A stretch of DNA of 64,000 nucleotides from CAYMPH01 sp964392365 (lineage in GTDB: Bacteria > Spirochaetota > UBA4802 > UBA5550). Below are positions 53,930 to 62,637 of this stretch, piece after piece. The position numbers and the translations under genes are program-made. The stretch covers positions 62,001 through 126,000 of the forward strand of contig CAYMPH010000002.1 in NCBI GenBank assembly GCA_964392365.1, read 5' to 3'. The number at the start of each line of letters is the position of its first letter. The stretch's first letter is position 1. The notes beneath the pieces were generated by a model that was given only the letters and a program-made list of their open reading frames with translations, did no database searches and had not been told where the DNA came from.

Positions 53930-54029
53930 TGTCATTCCGGTTTTGCTCCTTTTATTTTAGCAAATACCGGAATCTCACAGATAAATTTTAAATGATTTCT
54001 ATGAGATTCCTGCATTCGCAGGAATGACA
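53930..54029. repeat. Nested palindromic element between cheB and cheW
   Basis: Outer arms TGTCATTCC (53930-53938) and GGAATGACA (54021-54029) are perfect inverted repeats. Inner arms GGAATCTCA (53969-53977) and TGAGATTCC (54002-54010) are also perfect. The 100-base block looks like a small non-coding mobile repeat (MITE or REPIN type) unrelated to the GGGGTCAGAGC family. It leaves a weak in-frame extension ahead of the true cheW start. Confidence 0.8.
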
Positions 54030-54071
54030 GGAAAAGAGCCGAGTAATTATATTAACGAAGGGAGCGGGTAT

Positions 54072-54563
54072 ATGGAAAATTCAGCTGTAAGCGCAAATAC
54101 CCTTACAAAATCATTGCAGTATCTTACATTTTTTTTAGGCAACCAGGTGTATGGTTTTCCTGTTGAAATTGTCAAAGAGGTTATTGAATACAGCAGAACA
54201 TTCGTAATCCCGAAAACTCCGGATTACATTAAAGGTGTTATAAATCTTCGGGGAGAGGTTCTTCCTGTTATAGACCTCTCTGTTTTGTTTTATAAAAAAC
54301 TCAGCGAGATTTCCAATTCAACAAGTATTATTTTTATTGAGATGCAGTATAAAAATGAAGTTCTTCTTGTTGGTGTGATTATTGATGCAGTTGAAGCAGT
54401 TGTTGATGTTCCTGAAGATACAATCAGCGCAGCTCCGGATTACAGCACGAAAATCAAAGCTGAATACATCAAGGGAATCGGCAAGGTGGATGAAAAATTT
54501 ATCATTCTGCTTAACATTGAAAAAATTTTAGACATTGACCGTCTTTCAAGTTATAAAAAGTAA
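54072..54563 (+). CDS. cheW: Chemotaxis coupling protein CheW (second copy)
   Basis: 163 residues from the ATG at 54072 (gggag 8 bases upstream). The reading frame continues back to 54024, but those codons lie in the palindromic repeat and are not CheW-like. Motifs are 'QYLTFFLGNQVYGFPVEIVK', 'IPKTPDYIKGVINLRGEVLP', 'VIDLSVLFYKK' and 'YIKGIGKVDEKFIILLNIEK'. It differs strongly from the first CheW, so the two probably serve different positions in the array or different receptors. Confidence 0.95.
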   Translation: MENSAVSANTLTKSLQYLTFFLGNQVYGFPVEIVKEVIEYSRTFVIPKTPDYIKGVINLRGEVLPVIDLSVLFYKKLSEISNSTSIIFIEMQYKNEVLLVGVIIDAVEAVVDVPEDTISAAPDYSTKIKAEYIKGIGKVDEKFIILLNIEKILDIDRLSSYKK

Positions 54564-54580
54564 TTTCAGAAGGAAGACTT

Positions 54581-54955
54581 ATGGGAAAAAAAATTCTGGT
54601 TATTGATGATGCAGTTGCTATCAGGCAGCTTGTAAGCATGGTTCTAAAGCAGGACGGTTATGAAACTGTTGAAGCCTGTGATGGAAGTGATGCCCTTAAA
54701 AAACTTGAAGGCCATCAGTTTGATCTTGCAGTGTGTGATGTCAATATGCCTGTTATGAACGGCATTGAATTTCTGCAGGCATTAAAAAATGACGCGGCAT
54801 ACGGAGCGTTTAAATTTATGCCGGTAATAATGCTGACAACCGAAATCGGTTCAGATATTGCCGAAAAAGGAAAAGCTGCAGGTGCTAAAGCCTGGCTGAT
54901 AAAACCTTTTCAGCCGGCAGATCTAATTGATGCAGTAAAAAAGCTGCTTAACTGA
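54581..54955 (+). CDS. cheY: Chemotaxis response regulator CheY (first copy)
   Basis: 124 residues, single receiver. 'ILVIDDAVAIRQLVSMVL', phosphoacceptor Asp53 in 'LAVCDVNMPVMNG', Thr in 'VIMLTTEIGSD' and Lys-Pro in 'KAWLIKPFQPADL'. Phosphorylated by CheA, CheY binds the flagellar switch or another target. It is about two thirds identical to the second cheY at 57929. It lies 17 bases after cheW. Confidence 0.94.
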   Translation: MGKKILVIDDAVAIRQLVSMVLKQDGYETVEACDGSDALKKLEGHQFDLAVCDVNMPVMNGIEFLQALKNDAAYGAFKFMPVIMLTTEIGSDIAEKGKAAGAKAWLIKPFQPADLIDAVKKLLN

Positions 54956-54983
54956 AAAATTTCAGATAAAGGATGTATAATAT

Positions 54984-55268
54984 ATGAAGCTTGATATCAG
55001 TGAAAAAAATACAGGAGCCGGATCAGTTGAATTAATTCTTAAAGGAGAACTGACCATTTACTCGGTTTCATCTTTCAATGAGAAATTGAAATCTCTAATT
55101 GCTAAAAAAAATCAGACTATTGATATTAATCTTTCCGGTGTTGATAAGATTGATACTGCGGGATTTCAGATCTTAATATCTGCACTGAAACTGGAAAAAA
55201 TTTTTTCTCTTAAAAAGTGCGGTGACGAGGTAACGAAAATATTCAGCTTTTATGGTGAAAAAATTTAA
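54984..55268 (+). CDS. STAS-domain protein
   Basis: 94 residues. 'VELILKGELTIYSVSSFNEK' and 'TIDINLSGVDKIDTAGFQIL' are the hallmark strands of a STAS domain; the phosphorylatable residue of SpoIIAA (D-S-S/x-G) corresponds here to Thr in D-T-A-G. STAS proteins act as anti-sigma antagonists or as scaffolds; single STAS proteins beside cheA occur in other bacteria and are thought to tune the array. A PP2C/SpoIIE phosphatase, the usual opposing enzyme, is the C-terminal domain of the giant kinase at 19558, but no link is shown. It sits 12 bases before cheA. Confidence 0.88.
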   Translation: MKLDISEKNTGAGSVELILKGELTIYSVSSFNEKLKSLIAKKNQTIDINLSGVDKIDTAGFQILISALKLEKIFSLKKCGDEVTKIFSFYGEKI

Positions 55269-55280
55269 AGAGGTAACATC

Positions 55281-57407
55281 ATGAGCAGCAACGACAAATA
55301 TAACATGCAGAGCGCGATGAATCTTTATTTCACTGAAAGCAGGGAGATGCTTGATACAATGGAGAGCTGCCTGCTTGATATTGAAAAAGACAATAAAGAT
55401 CAGGAAACCATAAATGCACTTTTCCGGACAGCGCATACAATTAAAGGGTCATCCGGCATGTTCGGATTTTCTGAGATTGAAAAATTTACCCATAATGTTG
55501 AAAATATTCTGGACGATGTACGGCACGGAAAGATTGAAATCAATCCTGAACTGAGCAATATTTTTCTTGAAGCTAAAGATTTTATCATGACATTGCTTGA
55601 TTTTTTTGAAGAAGATAATTCCGCTGTTCTTGATGCAGGGCTTATTGCAACTAAAACAAAGCTTCTGGATAAATTTAAACCCTATATCCCTGCACTTGCA
55701 AAAGAAGTTCTGCCTAAGAGCAGGCTGTGGCATATATCCCTTCAGTTTAAAAAAGACTCATTCAGAAACGGTTTTGATCCAAGGACATTTATTGCTTATC
55801 TCGAAAGTCTAGGTAAAATTATAAGCGTTGAAACAATAAAAAAAGATGTTCCCGGCTTGGCAAAAATTGATCCGGAAAGCTGTTATCTCGGTTTTGAAAT
55901 TGATTTTGAAAGCGATACAACAAAGAAAAAAATTGAAGAGGTTTTTGAATTCGTTAAAGACGATTGTGATATGCATATTATATCTCCGCTTGATGCGATC
56001 AACAGCTCTATTAAATTAATAAACGAGCTGCCTGAAACCCCTGCGCGTCTGGGGGAAATTTTAACAAATACCGGAATTCTTACGGATAAGGAGCTCGACA
56101 AAGCACTTTTATTGCAGAAAAATGATATTGCAAAAGATGAAAAAAATAATACAGATAATGCTTCAAAGATCGGTGAAATTTTTCTTGAAGAAAAAATGGT
56201 TCATAAGCCGGTACTTGACGCAGCAATTGAGAAGCAGAAGGATATAGCTAAATCCGAGGAAAGGAAAAATAAATCAATCCGTATCGATGCGGATAAACTG
56301 GATGATCTTATAAATGTTGTCGGCGAGCTTGTCATTACAGGAGCCAATATCAGACAGCTTGCAGAAAGAAACGGAGATTCTGATATACTTCAGTCATCTA
56401 TTACAATGTCGCGACTGATAGAGGATGTCCGCGATAAAACAATGAATATAAGAATGGTTCAGATTGGAGAAACATTCAAGCGTTTTGAAAGGGTTGTTCA
56501 CGATCTGAGCAAGGAAACAGGAAAGGAAATTGATCTTGTAATAAGCGGTGGAGATGCGGAACTTGATAAGACTCTTATTGAAAGAATTTCCGATCCGCTG
56601 ATGCATTTAATCAGAAACTCGGTAGATCACGGTATTGCAACACCTCAGGAAAGACTTGCAAAGGGCAAACCGAGAAAAGGAAAGATTTATCTTAATGCTT
56701 TTCATGAAACAGGAAGCATTGTAATTGAAGTCAGAGATGACGGTAACGGTTTAAACCGGGATAAAATTTTTGAAAAGGCATTGAAGCTCGGAATGGTTCA
56801 GCCGGCTCAGAATATTACTGATAATGAGCTTTTCCAATTGATATTTGAGCCTGGATTCTCAACAGCAGATAAAATAACAAATATATCCGGACGCGGTGTC
56901 GGAATGGATGTAGTCAAGAGAAACATCGAAGCTCTCAGAGGGACAACGCTGCTGGAAAGCAAGGAAGGGGAAGGAATGACCATACGCATTCACCTGCCTC
57001 TTACTCTTGCCATCATAGACGGATTTATGATAAAGGTTGACGAATATTTTTATGTCATACCTCTTGATATGGTTGTTGAAGGAACTGAAGTGACAAAGGA
57101 TGAAATAACCGGAAGGGATGGCGGGAACTTTATGAATTTAAGAGGCGAGATGCTTCCATTGCTGCGGCTTCGTAATTTTTTTGAATTTGATGAAGGCGAA
57201 CAGCTTTCAGAGAATGTTATAGTTGTTGAATATTCGAGGAAAAAAATCGGTCTTGTTGCAGATAAGCTGATGGGTGAATTCCAGACAGTTATAAAACCCC
57301 TCGGCAGATTTTTTACGGATTTACAGTGGATCAGCGGCGCTACAATTCTCGGCAATGGAGAGGTTGCTGTAATACTTGATATTCCGAAACTTATACAGGC
57401 TGTTTGA
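55281..57407 (+). CDS. cheA: Chemotaxis histidine kinase CheA
   Basis: 708 residues. The Hpt domain has His52 in 'FRTAHTIKGSSGMFGFSEIE'. A second region (about 150-235) resembles the P2-side insertion in many CheA proteins. Residues 245-330 hold two copies of a helical repeat like the N-domain of type II secretion ATPases ('ARLGEILTNTGILTDKELDK' and 'SKIGEIFLEEKMVHKPVLDA'). Dimerisation 'RIDADKLDDLINVVGELVIT' is followed by the ATPase with Asn446 in 'HLIRNSVDHGIATPQERLA', 'VRDDGNGLN', 'FEPGFSTADKITNISGRGVG' and the C-terminal CheW-like domain ('LPLTLAIIDGFMIKVDEYFY'). It phosphorylates CheY, CheB and probably the other receivers in the locus. Confidence 0.97.
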   Translation: MSSNDKYNMQSAMNLYFTESREMLDTMESCLLDIEKDNKDQETINALFRTAHTIKGSSGMFGFSEIEKFTHNVENILDDVRHGKIEINPELSNIFLEAKDFIMTLLDFFEEDNSAVLDAGLIATKTKLLDKFKPYIPALAKEVLPKSRLWHISLQFKKDSFRNGFDPRTFIAYLESLGKIISVETIKKDVPGLAKIDPESCYLGFEIDFESDTTKKKIEEVFEFVKDDCDMHIISPLDAINSSIKLINELPETPARLGEILTNTGILTDKELDKALLLQKNDIAKDEKNNTDNASKIGEIFLEEKMVHKPVLDAAIEKQKDIAKSEERKNKSIRIDADKLDDLINVVGELVITGANIRQLAERNGDSDILQSSITMSRLIEDVRDKTMNIRMVQIGETFKRFERVVHDLSKETGKEIDLVISGGDAELDKTLIERISDPLMHLIRNSVDHGIATPQERLAKGKPRKGKIYLNAFHETGSIVIEVRDDGNGLNRDKIFEKALKLGMVQPAQNITDNELFQLIFEPGFSTADKITNISGRGVGMDVVKRNIEALRGTTLLESKEGEGMTIRIHLPLTLAIIDGFMIKVDEYFYVIPLDMVVEGTEVTKDEITGRDGGNFMNLRGEMLPLLRLRNFFEFDEGEQLSENVIVVEYSRKKIGLVADKLMGEFQTVIKPLGRFFTDLQWISGATILGNGEVAVILDIPKLIQAV

Positions 57408-57433
57408 GTAATTTTAGTAAATAGGAGATTATT

Positions 57434-57826
57434 ATGAAAATTCTTGTTGTTGAAGATGATTTTACAAGCCGGATTCTTTTGCAGAGATATCTATCTTCGT
57501 ATGGAGATTGCCATATAGCAATTAATGGATTAGAGGCTGTAAATGCATATAAAAAATCATTAAAAGAAAATCAGCCGTATGATCTTATCTGCATGGATAT
57601 AATCATGCCTGAGATGTCCGGTCAGGAAGCATTAAAGATAATTCGTGATATAGAAAAAAGTAATGGTATTTTATCAACCGAAGGTATTAAAATAATTATG
57701 GTTACAGCAGTTGAGGATGTAAAAAATATATTTACAGCTTTTAATGAACTGTGCGATACATATCTTGTTAAACCTATTGATAAAAAGAGACTGGAAGATC
57801 AGCTAAGGAATATGAAGCTGATTTAG
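57434..57826 (+). CDS. Receiver-domain protein in the chemotaxis locus
   Basis: 130 residues, one receiver. 'ILVVEDDFTSRILLQRYLSS', acceptor in 'LICMDIIMPEMSG', 'KIIMVTAVEDVKNIFTAFNE' and 'TYLVKPIDKKRL'. It is not a copy of the two CheY proteins and belongs to a separate clade common beside cheA in spirochaetes and deltaproteobacteria. Possible roles are a phosphate sink or control of another output. An 102-base gap separates it from the second cheY. Confidence 0.9.
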   Translation: MKILVVEDDFTSRILLQRYLSSYGDCHIAINGLEAVNAYKKSLKENQPYDLICMDIIMPEMSGQEALKIIRDIEKSNGILSTEGIKIIMVTAVEDVKNIFTAFNELCDTYLVKPIDKKRLEDQLRNMKLI

Positions 57827-57928
57827 AAATTTATAAAAAAATGAATGTGAATATCAGAAGGAATTTATAATTAGCATTTATCATTTTTTAAAATTAGTTG
57901 AAGTTTAAATTTAACAGGAGAAATTTAT

Positions 57929-58303
57929 ATGGCAAAAAAAATATTGGTAATTGATGATTCATCTGCTATCAGGCAGATTGTGAGCCTGACTTTAAGCAGT
58001 TCAGGTTATGAGACGATTGAAGCTGCGGATGGATCAGATGCATTGTCGAAACTCGATGGTATGGATATTGATCTTTTTGTATGTGATGTGAATATGCCTA
58101 AGATGAACGGGATTGAGTTTCTGCAGGCTATAAAATCCGATTCAAAATATGAATCATATAAGTTCACTCCAATAATTATGCTTACAACTGAATCCGGAGA
58201 AGATATGAAATTAAAAGGAAAAGAAGCAGGAGCAAAAGCCTGGCTCATTAAACCATTTCAGCCGGAAACATTAATAGAAGCAGTTAAAAAATTTCTGCCT
58301 TGA
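57929..58303 (+). CDS. cheY: Chemotaxis response regulator CheY (second copy)
   Basis: 124 residues, ATG at 57929 with caggag 9 bases upstream. The layout is the same as the first CheY: 'ILVIDDSSAIRQIVSLTL', Asp53 in 'LFVCDVNMPKMNG', 'PIIMLTTESGEDMKLK' and 'KAWLIKPFQPETL'. The near-identical C-terminus shows recent duplication. Two CheY copies from one CheA often split motor control and phosphate removal. An unknown helical protein follows 39 bases downstream. Confidence 0.94.
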   Translation: MAKKILVIDDSSAIRQIVSLTLSSSGYETIEAADGSDALSKLDGMDIDLFVCDVNMPKMNGIEFLQAIKSDSKYESYKFTPIIMLTTESGEDMKLKGKEAGAKAWLIKPFQPETLIEAVKKFLP

Positions 58304-58342
58304 GTCTGAACCTGATAAAAAAATATTTAAGTGGAGTTTGAT

Positions 58343-59509
58343 ATGGATAATTTAAAAATAGCAAAAATGTCCGCAATCGCTGATGATATGTCATCAATAG
58401 CAGAAAAGGTAAATGAGTCATCAAGAAAAAGAAAACAGCATTCAATGAATACTCTGACTGCTGTTGCGGAAACTATTGAAATCGGAAAAGCCCTCGAAAG
58501 TGATTTTGATAAAATTTATAAAGCGGATAGAGATCAGTCTATTAAGGATAATGCTATTGTACTCACCTGCCGGATACTTTTGTCAAATCTTGAAAAACAG
58601 AAATCAATGATTGCCAAGCTGAAAAATATTTCAGGTTCAAATGCTGAAACAATACAGAAAATTACCACTCTGACAGAAGATTTTTATAAATCGCTGCTTG
58701 AGGCTTTTACAACTCTGGAGCTGATTATTGAAAAGGATTCCGAGATTCTTCTTTCTGATAAATTATTAAAAATGAAGAAAAAATTTCAGCTGAATTCTGT
58801 CAAGGCAATGAATAATATTACAATTATGGTTCTTGAAGATGCTGAGAAAGCCATAAATGGTTCTGCAAAAAATCTTGAAAGAGGAAAAAAAATTGCTGAA
58901 AAAATTAAAAAAACAGCAGAGCTTGTTGAAAATAAAGATATAGTTGAGCTGGAGAATCTTGCTGCTGAAATTGAAGCAGCCCATTCTACAGCTACCCAGG
59001 TTAATGCCAGTTCTAAATCGCAGTATGAATTTGCTGAACAATCAAATCAGTTTACTAAAAATCTACATGACGATTCGATTTCTATAAAAGAAGTTGTTGA
59101 TAAAAAGCATTCATTGTTCGAAGAGACTCTTCAGCATGTTACAGTATTGACAGTAACAATATCCCTGAAGTTCAAGAAATATCTGGAAGTAGAAAGATTG
59201 TTTAATTCAATGGAATACTCAAATGAAAACAGGGGAATTTTAAATGAACTAAATGTTCTATCCAGTATAGCATTAGAGGATCTGAAACATCTGATTGAGC
59301 TCAATTACAATATGACAGATCTGAGCCACATGAACAATGAGGCTGAGCAGACTGCAGTTGATCTTACAGAAAAAGAACATAAAATTTATGATTCAATTAA
59401 AAATGAAGTGGAACAGATGACAAAGGCAACAGCATATCCTGTAGAGGGATCGGCAAAAAATATGCAGAATACTGAGGAACTGAAAAAAATAATAAGCGAA
59501 CTGCTATGA
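58343..59509 (+). CDS. Unknown long helical protein ending the chemotaxis locus
   Basis: 388 residues from the ATG at 58343 (gtggag 8 bases upstream). No membrane segment, cysteine or known motif is visible. It is predicted almost wholly helical with coiled-coil heptads, e.g. 'AEKIKKTAELVENKDIVELE' and 'NLAAEIEAAHSTATQVNASS'. The latter stretch and the spacing of A/S/T at a/d positions recall MCP cytoplasmic hairpins, although the canonical signalling tip is absent. It is the last gene of the locus and on the same strand as cheY. It could be a receptor-array accessory or a phosphatase-like CheY partner (CheZ is also helical), but no D-x-x-x-Q signature is evident. Confidence 0.7.
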   Translation: MDNLKIAKMSAIADDMSSIAEKVNESSRKRKQHSMNTLTAVAETIEIGKALESDFDKIYKADRDQSIKDNAIVLTCRILLSNLEKQKSMIAKLKNISGSNAETIQKITTLTEDFYKSLLEAFTTLELIIEKDSEILLSDKLLKMKKKFQLNSVKAMNNITIMVLEDAEKAINGSAKNLERGKKIAEKIKKTAELVENKDIVELENLAAEIEAAHSTATQVNASSKSQYEFAEQSNQFTKNLHDDSISIKEVVDKKHSLFEETLQHVTVLTVTISLKFKKYLEVERLFNSMEYSNENRGILNELNVLSSIALEDLKHLIELNYNMTDLSHMNNEAEQTAVDLTEKEHKIYDSIKNEVEQMTKATAYPVEGSAKNMQNTEELKKIISELL

Positions 59510-60027
59510 CTTATCCCTCCGGCAACTTGTTTTTGCTGAGAAAATACAGATTTGTGGAAGAAGGGCTCAGAGCTATTTTTGATTAGAGATCGGGGTCAGA
59601 GCAGTTTTTTAGGTTTGAATGGGGTATTCAATTGGAGTTGGTGTCGGGGTCAGAGCTATAGATCGAACAAATCGGAGTCAGAGCATTTTTTTTATCTTTA
59701 AGAGCTTCCATTTTAACACTATATCATATGTATGTAAATTAGCCACTTTTTTACAGATTTAATGCTTTATAATGGAGCTATTAGCTGTAATATGAAAATA
59801 ACTTTGGTATTTTTAACTTTGGGGTCAGAGCAACAGGTTGAATAAGGGGTCAGAGCAAAAGGTCGAATTAAACTTTGATGACCTGCTTCTTATTTTATTT
59901 AATTCAGCCTCTACGAAAGCGGATTTCTTCTTGACGATGCCACGACTCAGCGGAATAATTCTATGAAATAAAAAGTTATTTATCATTACACAATTCCATA
60001 AAAAACCAATTATCGCGGAGGCATTCA
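59510..60027. repeat. Intergenic REP-rich region (six GTCAGAGC cores)
   Basis: 518 bases with no convincing gene. Cores, all plus strand: GGGCTCAGAGC 59563 (variant), GGGGTCAGAGC 59592 and 59646, GGAGTCAGAGC 59674 (variant), GGGGTCAGAGC 59821 and 59846. Spacing within pairs is 29, 28 and 25 bases. The final 150 bases lead into the MFS gene. A 77-codon leftward frame (59825-60058) covers repeats and is rejected. Confidence 0.85.
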
Positions 60028-61245
60028 ATGGAACAAAGCAGGAGTATGCCGGTATCACCCTATCGCTGGGTAGTGCTTGGAGTTTATATGCTGATTACAG
60101 CATTATCACAGATCATGTGGATGACATTTGCACCAATAGCAAGGGACGCGGCTTCAGTATATACAGGAGGGAATGTCGATTATATCGATTACCTGGCTGT
60201 GCTTGCTATGGTCTCCTGGATACCTTTCGTTATACCTGCATCATGGTTTATTGATACATTCGGCATAAAAAAAGGTGCAGGCATAGGAGTTGTGCTGATA
60301 GGAGTGAGCGGATTTCTGCGGATTTTTGCACCAAATTACACCTGGCTGTTTGTATCTATGGCAGGCTGCGCCATTGCTCAGCCATTTATCCTGAATGCGT
60401 TTACCAAAGTATCAGGAAACTGGTTTCCTGAAAAAGAAGAAGCGCTTGCTACCGGTCTGCTTACAATGGCAATGTTTGTCGGATTTGCTACTGTTATGTT
60501 TGCAACCGATCTGTTAATGGCTCATTACAGAACTGCTGGTACAATTCATCAGGGGATTAATGTAATATTGAATATATACGGTATAGCTTCTCTTGCCGGG
60601 ATGATTCTTTTTTTTCTACTATTTAAGGACAAGCCGGAATTTCCTCCTAATCCTATTGCTGCAGAAAAAAAAGTTTCAATGACTATAGGATTGAAGGCGC
60701 TTTTCAGAAATAAAGATTTCTTGATCCTAATGGCTTTATTTTTTATAGGACTTGGCGCATTTAACGGCATTTTGACTGCAATTGATACAATTTTCAAAGA
60801 CAGAGTTCTTGATGTGGATTCAGCAGTTGCTCCAGGAATTGTAGGTGGACTGATGGTGGTGGGCGGCTTGATTGGAGCAGTAGTTATTTCAGCTTTATCA
60901 GACAAGTATCATAAACGGAAAATATTTCTTGTAATGTCTCTTGCAACTGCAATACCTCTTACAATTTTAATACATTTGCTGTCATCAATCGTACTGCTTG
61001 GAATCTGCGGTTTTGTATTTGGGTTTTTTCTTGTACCTGCATTACCTGTAGGCCTGACTTTTGCTGTTGAAAAGACACACCCGGTACCTGAAGCCACATC
61101 CAACGGGATGCTGATGCTTTGCGGGCAGGTTAGCGGTATTCCTATAGTTTTATTTTTTAATATGACCATGGTTACAGTGCTTTTCTGTATAGGGACACTG
61201 CTTGTGCTGTTTCTGAAAGAGGAAAAAATTAAACAGGTCGGTTAG
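60028..61245 (+). CDS. MFS transporter (FLVCR-like group)
   Basis: 405 residues with 12 predicted membrane helices in two halves. ATG at 60028 follows gcggagg with 7-base spacing. 'PYRWVVLGVYMLITALSQIM', 'NAFTKVSGNWFPEKEEALAT' and 'AIAQPFILNAF' between helices 4 and 5 are typical of the FLVCR/heme-exporter-like branch of the major facilitator superfamily. The loop 'VISALSDKYHKRKI' is an A-like motif in the second half. The substrate cannot be told from sequence; relatives move heme, choline or small organic ions. Surrounded by REP clusters on both sides and not linked to other genes. Confidence 0.85.
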   Translation: MEQSRSMPVSPYRWVVLGVYMLITALSQIMWMTFAPIARDAASVYTGGNVDYIDYLAVLAMVSWIPFVIPASWFIDTFGIKKGAGIGVVLIGVSGFLRIFAPNYTWLFVSMAGCAIAQPFILNAFTKVSGNWFPEKEEALATGLLTMAMFVGFATVMFATDLLMAHYRTAGTIHQGINVILNIYGIASLAGMILFFLLFKDKPEFPPNPIAAEKKVSMTIGLKALFRNKDFLILMALFFIGLGAFNGILTAIDTIFKDRVLDVDSAVAPGIVGGLMVVGGLIGAVVISALSDKYHKRKIFLVMSLATAIPLTILIHLLSSIVLLGICGFVFGFFLVPALPVGLTFAVEKTHPVPEATSNGMLMLCGQVSGIPIVLFFNMTMVTVLFCIGTLLVLFLKEEKIKQVG

Positions 61246-61633
61246 ATTGGCGGGTCAGAGCTCAAGTCTAATAAATAAAGAATTGCATGGGGTCAGAGCA
61301 GCTTTATGACAGCGCAATATTTTAATTGAATTTTGTTGGAAAGATTTGTTTTATTTGAATGAATAAGGGTCAGAGCGTAATGATATTATATTCGCGAATT
61401 AGGTATGTTTTTTATTTTATTGTTCAGTTTTTGCCGAGTAGTTTTTGTATGGGATTATTTTTGTTTCATTTCAATATCAATAAGAGGCTTAGAGTATTGA
61501 TGTATTGATATAAGTAGCAGAGCAACAAGTATACATAGTTATTTTTTTGAAAAACAAGCTCTGACCCTGCATATTTTTTTTCAATTTCTCCTTCTCGATA
61601 GTATTAATACATATACATTTAGAAGGAGATACT
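61246..61633. repeat. REP cluster on the 5' side of the RAYT gene
   Basis: 388 bases. Direct cores at 61252-61261, 61289-61299 and 61367-61376, and an inverted GCTCTGACCC at 61558-61567, about 65 bases before the transposase ATG. The direct copies are 37 and about 78 bases apart. No gene is seen; the last 60 bases hold the transposase promoter region. Confidence 0.85.
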
Positions 61634-62221
61634 ATGCCGAGAAAACTTCGAAATACTGCTCAGGGAGCAACTCATCACTGTTTTACCAGATGCCATGGAA
61701 AGAAAAACAAGCTGATGGGAAAATACGGGAAAAAATATTTTGTTGAATCTGTAAAAATGTGCCAGGAAAAGTATGATTTTGAACTTGTAGCTGCAGAAAT
61801 TGTCGCGAATCATATGCATCTTTTAATAAGAACTATTCAGGGTAAGGAAACTATATCAACAATAATGCAGTATATCAAGGCAAGGATTGCAGAGAAGTAC
61901 AATTTTGATATGAATGAAACAGGTGCTTTCTGGAATGAGAGATTCGGATCAACAATTGTTGAAGAAGCTGAGAATCCTGAGGAATATTTTAACTGGCTTT
62001 TATGGTATATCAGTTTTAATCCTGTAAGAAAAGGCCTTTCAAAAGATCCGAGAAACAATCAAATAGGTTTTATAAATCAATATCTGAAAAGAGATGCAGT
62101 TCTTCCAATCAAAATTACAATACATGAATATTTCTGGAAATTAGGAAATAATTTTGAAGAATGTGTAGAAAAATTTCTGTATTACGAAGAAGCTTACAGA
62201 AAACGCTTGTCGATTATATAA
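61634..62221 (+). CDS. REP-associated tyrosine transposase (RAYT, Y1_Tnp)
   Basis: 195 residues, ATG at 61634 with agaaggag 5-6 bases upstream. The HUH endonuclease motif is 'IVANHMHLLIRT' (H-x-H). The candidate catalytic Tyr is in 'IMQYIKARIAEKYNFD'. 'GAFWNERFGSTIVEEAENPE' and 'YISFNPVRKGL' are the signature of the TnpA_REP subgroup of IS200/IS605-like enzymes. RAYTs nick single-stranded hairpins and are thought to spread REP/REPIN repeats; they are usually single copy and domesticated. Copies of the GGGTCAGAGC core lie on both sides in opposite senses (61558 inverted; 62476, 62514 and 62551 direct), so the window shows both enzyme and likely substrate. Confidence 0.9.
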   Translation: MPRKLRNTAQGATHHCFTRCHGKKNKLMGKYGKKYFVESVKMCQEKYDFELVAAEIVANHMHLLIRTIQGKETISTIMQYIKARIAEKYNFDMNETGAFWNERFGSTIVEEAENPEEYFNWLLWYISFNPVRKGLSKDPRNNQIGFINQYLKRDAVLPIKITIHEYFWKLGNNFEECVEKFLYYEEAYRKRLSII

Positions 62222-62637
62222 AAATTAATAATTAATAATAGGTCACCGCTACTCCCTATTCTTTTGCAGAATTCCATTTAAATTATTGTTAAAAAAAGAA
62301 ACTATTGATGGGATCTTTATATAGATTCAATGTACAATTTTTTTTATATCATGTAACAAAAACCCGCTTTATACAACAAATCACTGTCCCATATTTTTTA
62401 CTTGAATGCTTAAGAATAATTATATTTTCTGGATATACTGATATTATATAAAAATTAAATCAATTATATCGAAGAGGGTCAGAGCTTTCTTATTAAACTG
62501 AGAATGAATTAAAGGGTCAGAGCCCCTTTGCAATGCTATAAAGCAACTCAGGGTCAGAGCAACTTTGTTTGAACTTTGTTCATTTGTAAGTGCTAATTAC
62601 ATAATAAAAACAATAAACCATAAAATGGAGCAGAAAT
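62222..62637. repeat. REP cluster on the 3' side of the RAYT gene
   Basis: 416 bases. AT-rich sequence with no gene, then three direct cores, GGGTCAGAGC at 62476-62485, 62514-62523 and 62551-62560, at 38- and 37-base spacing. The moxR start follows about 75 bases later. Confidence 0.85.

Noticed and set aside
59563..59856. Evenly spaced repeats considered as a CRISPR array
   Set aside because: The repeated unit is only 11 bases, spacers vary from 14 to 43 bases, copies are dispersed and inverted, and no cas gene is present.
59825..60058. 77-codon leftward frame in the REP region before the MFS gene
   Set aside because: It reads through two repeat cores and into the MFS start; no ribosome site or homology was recognised.
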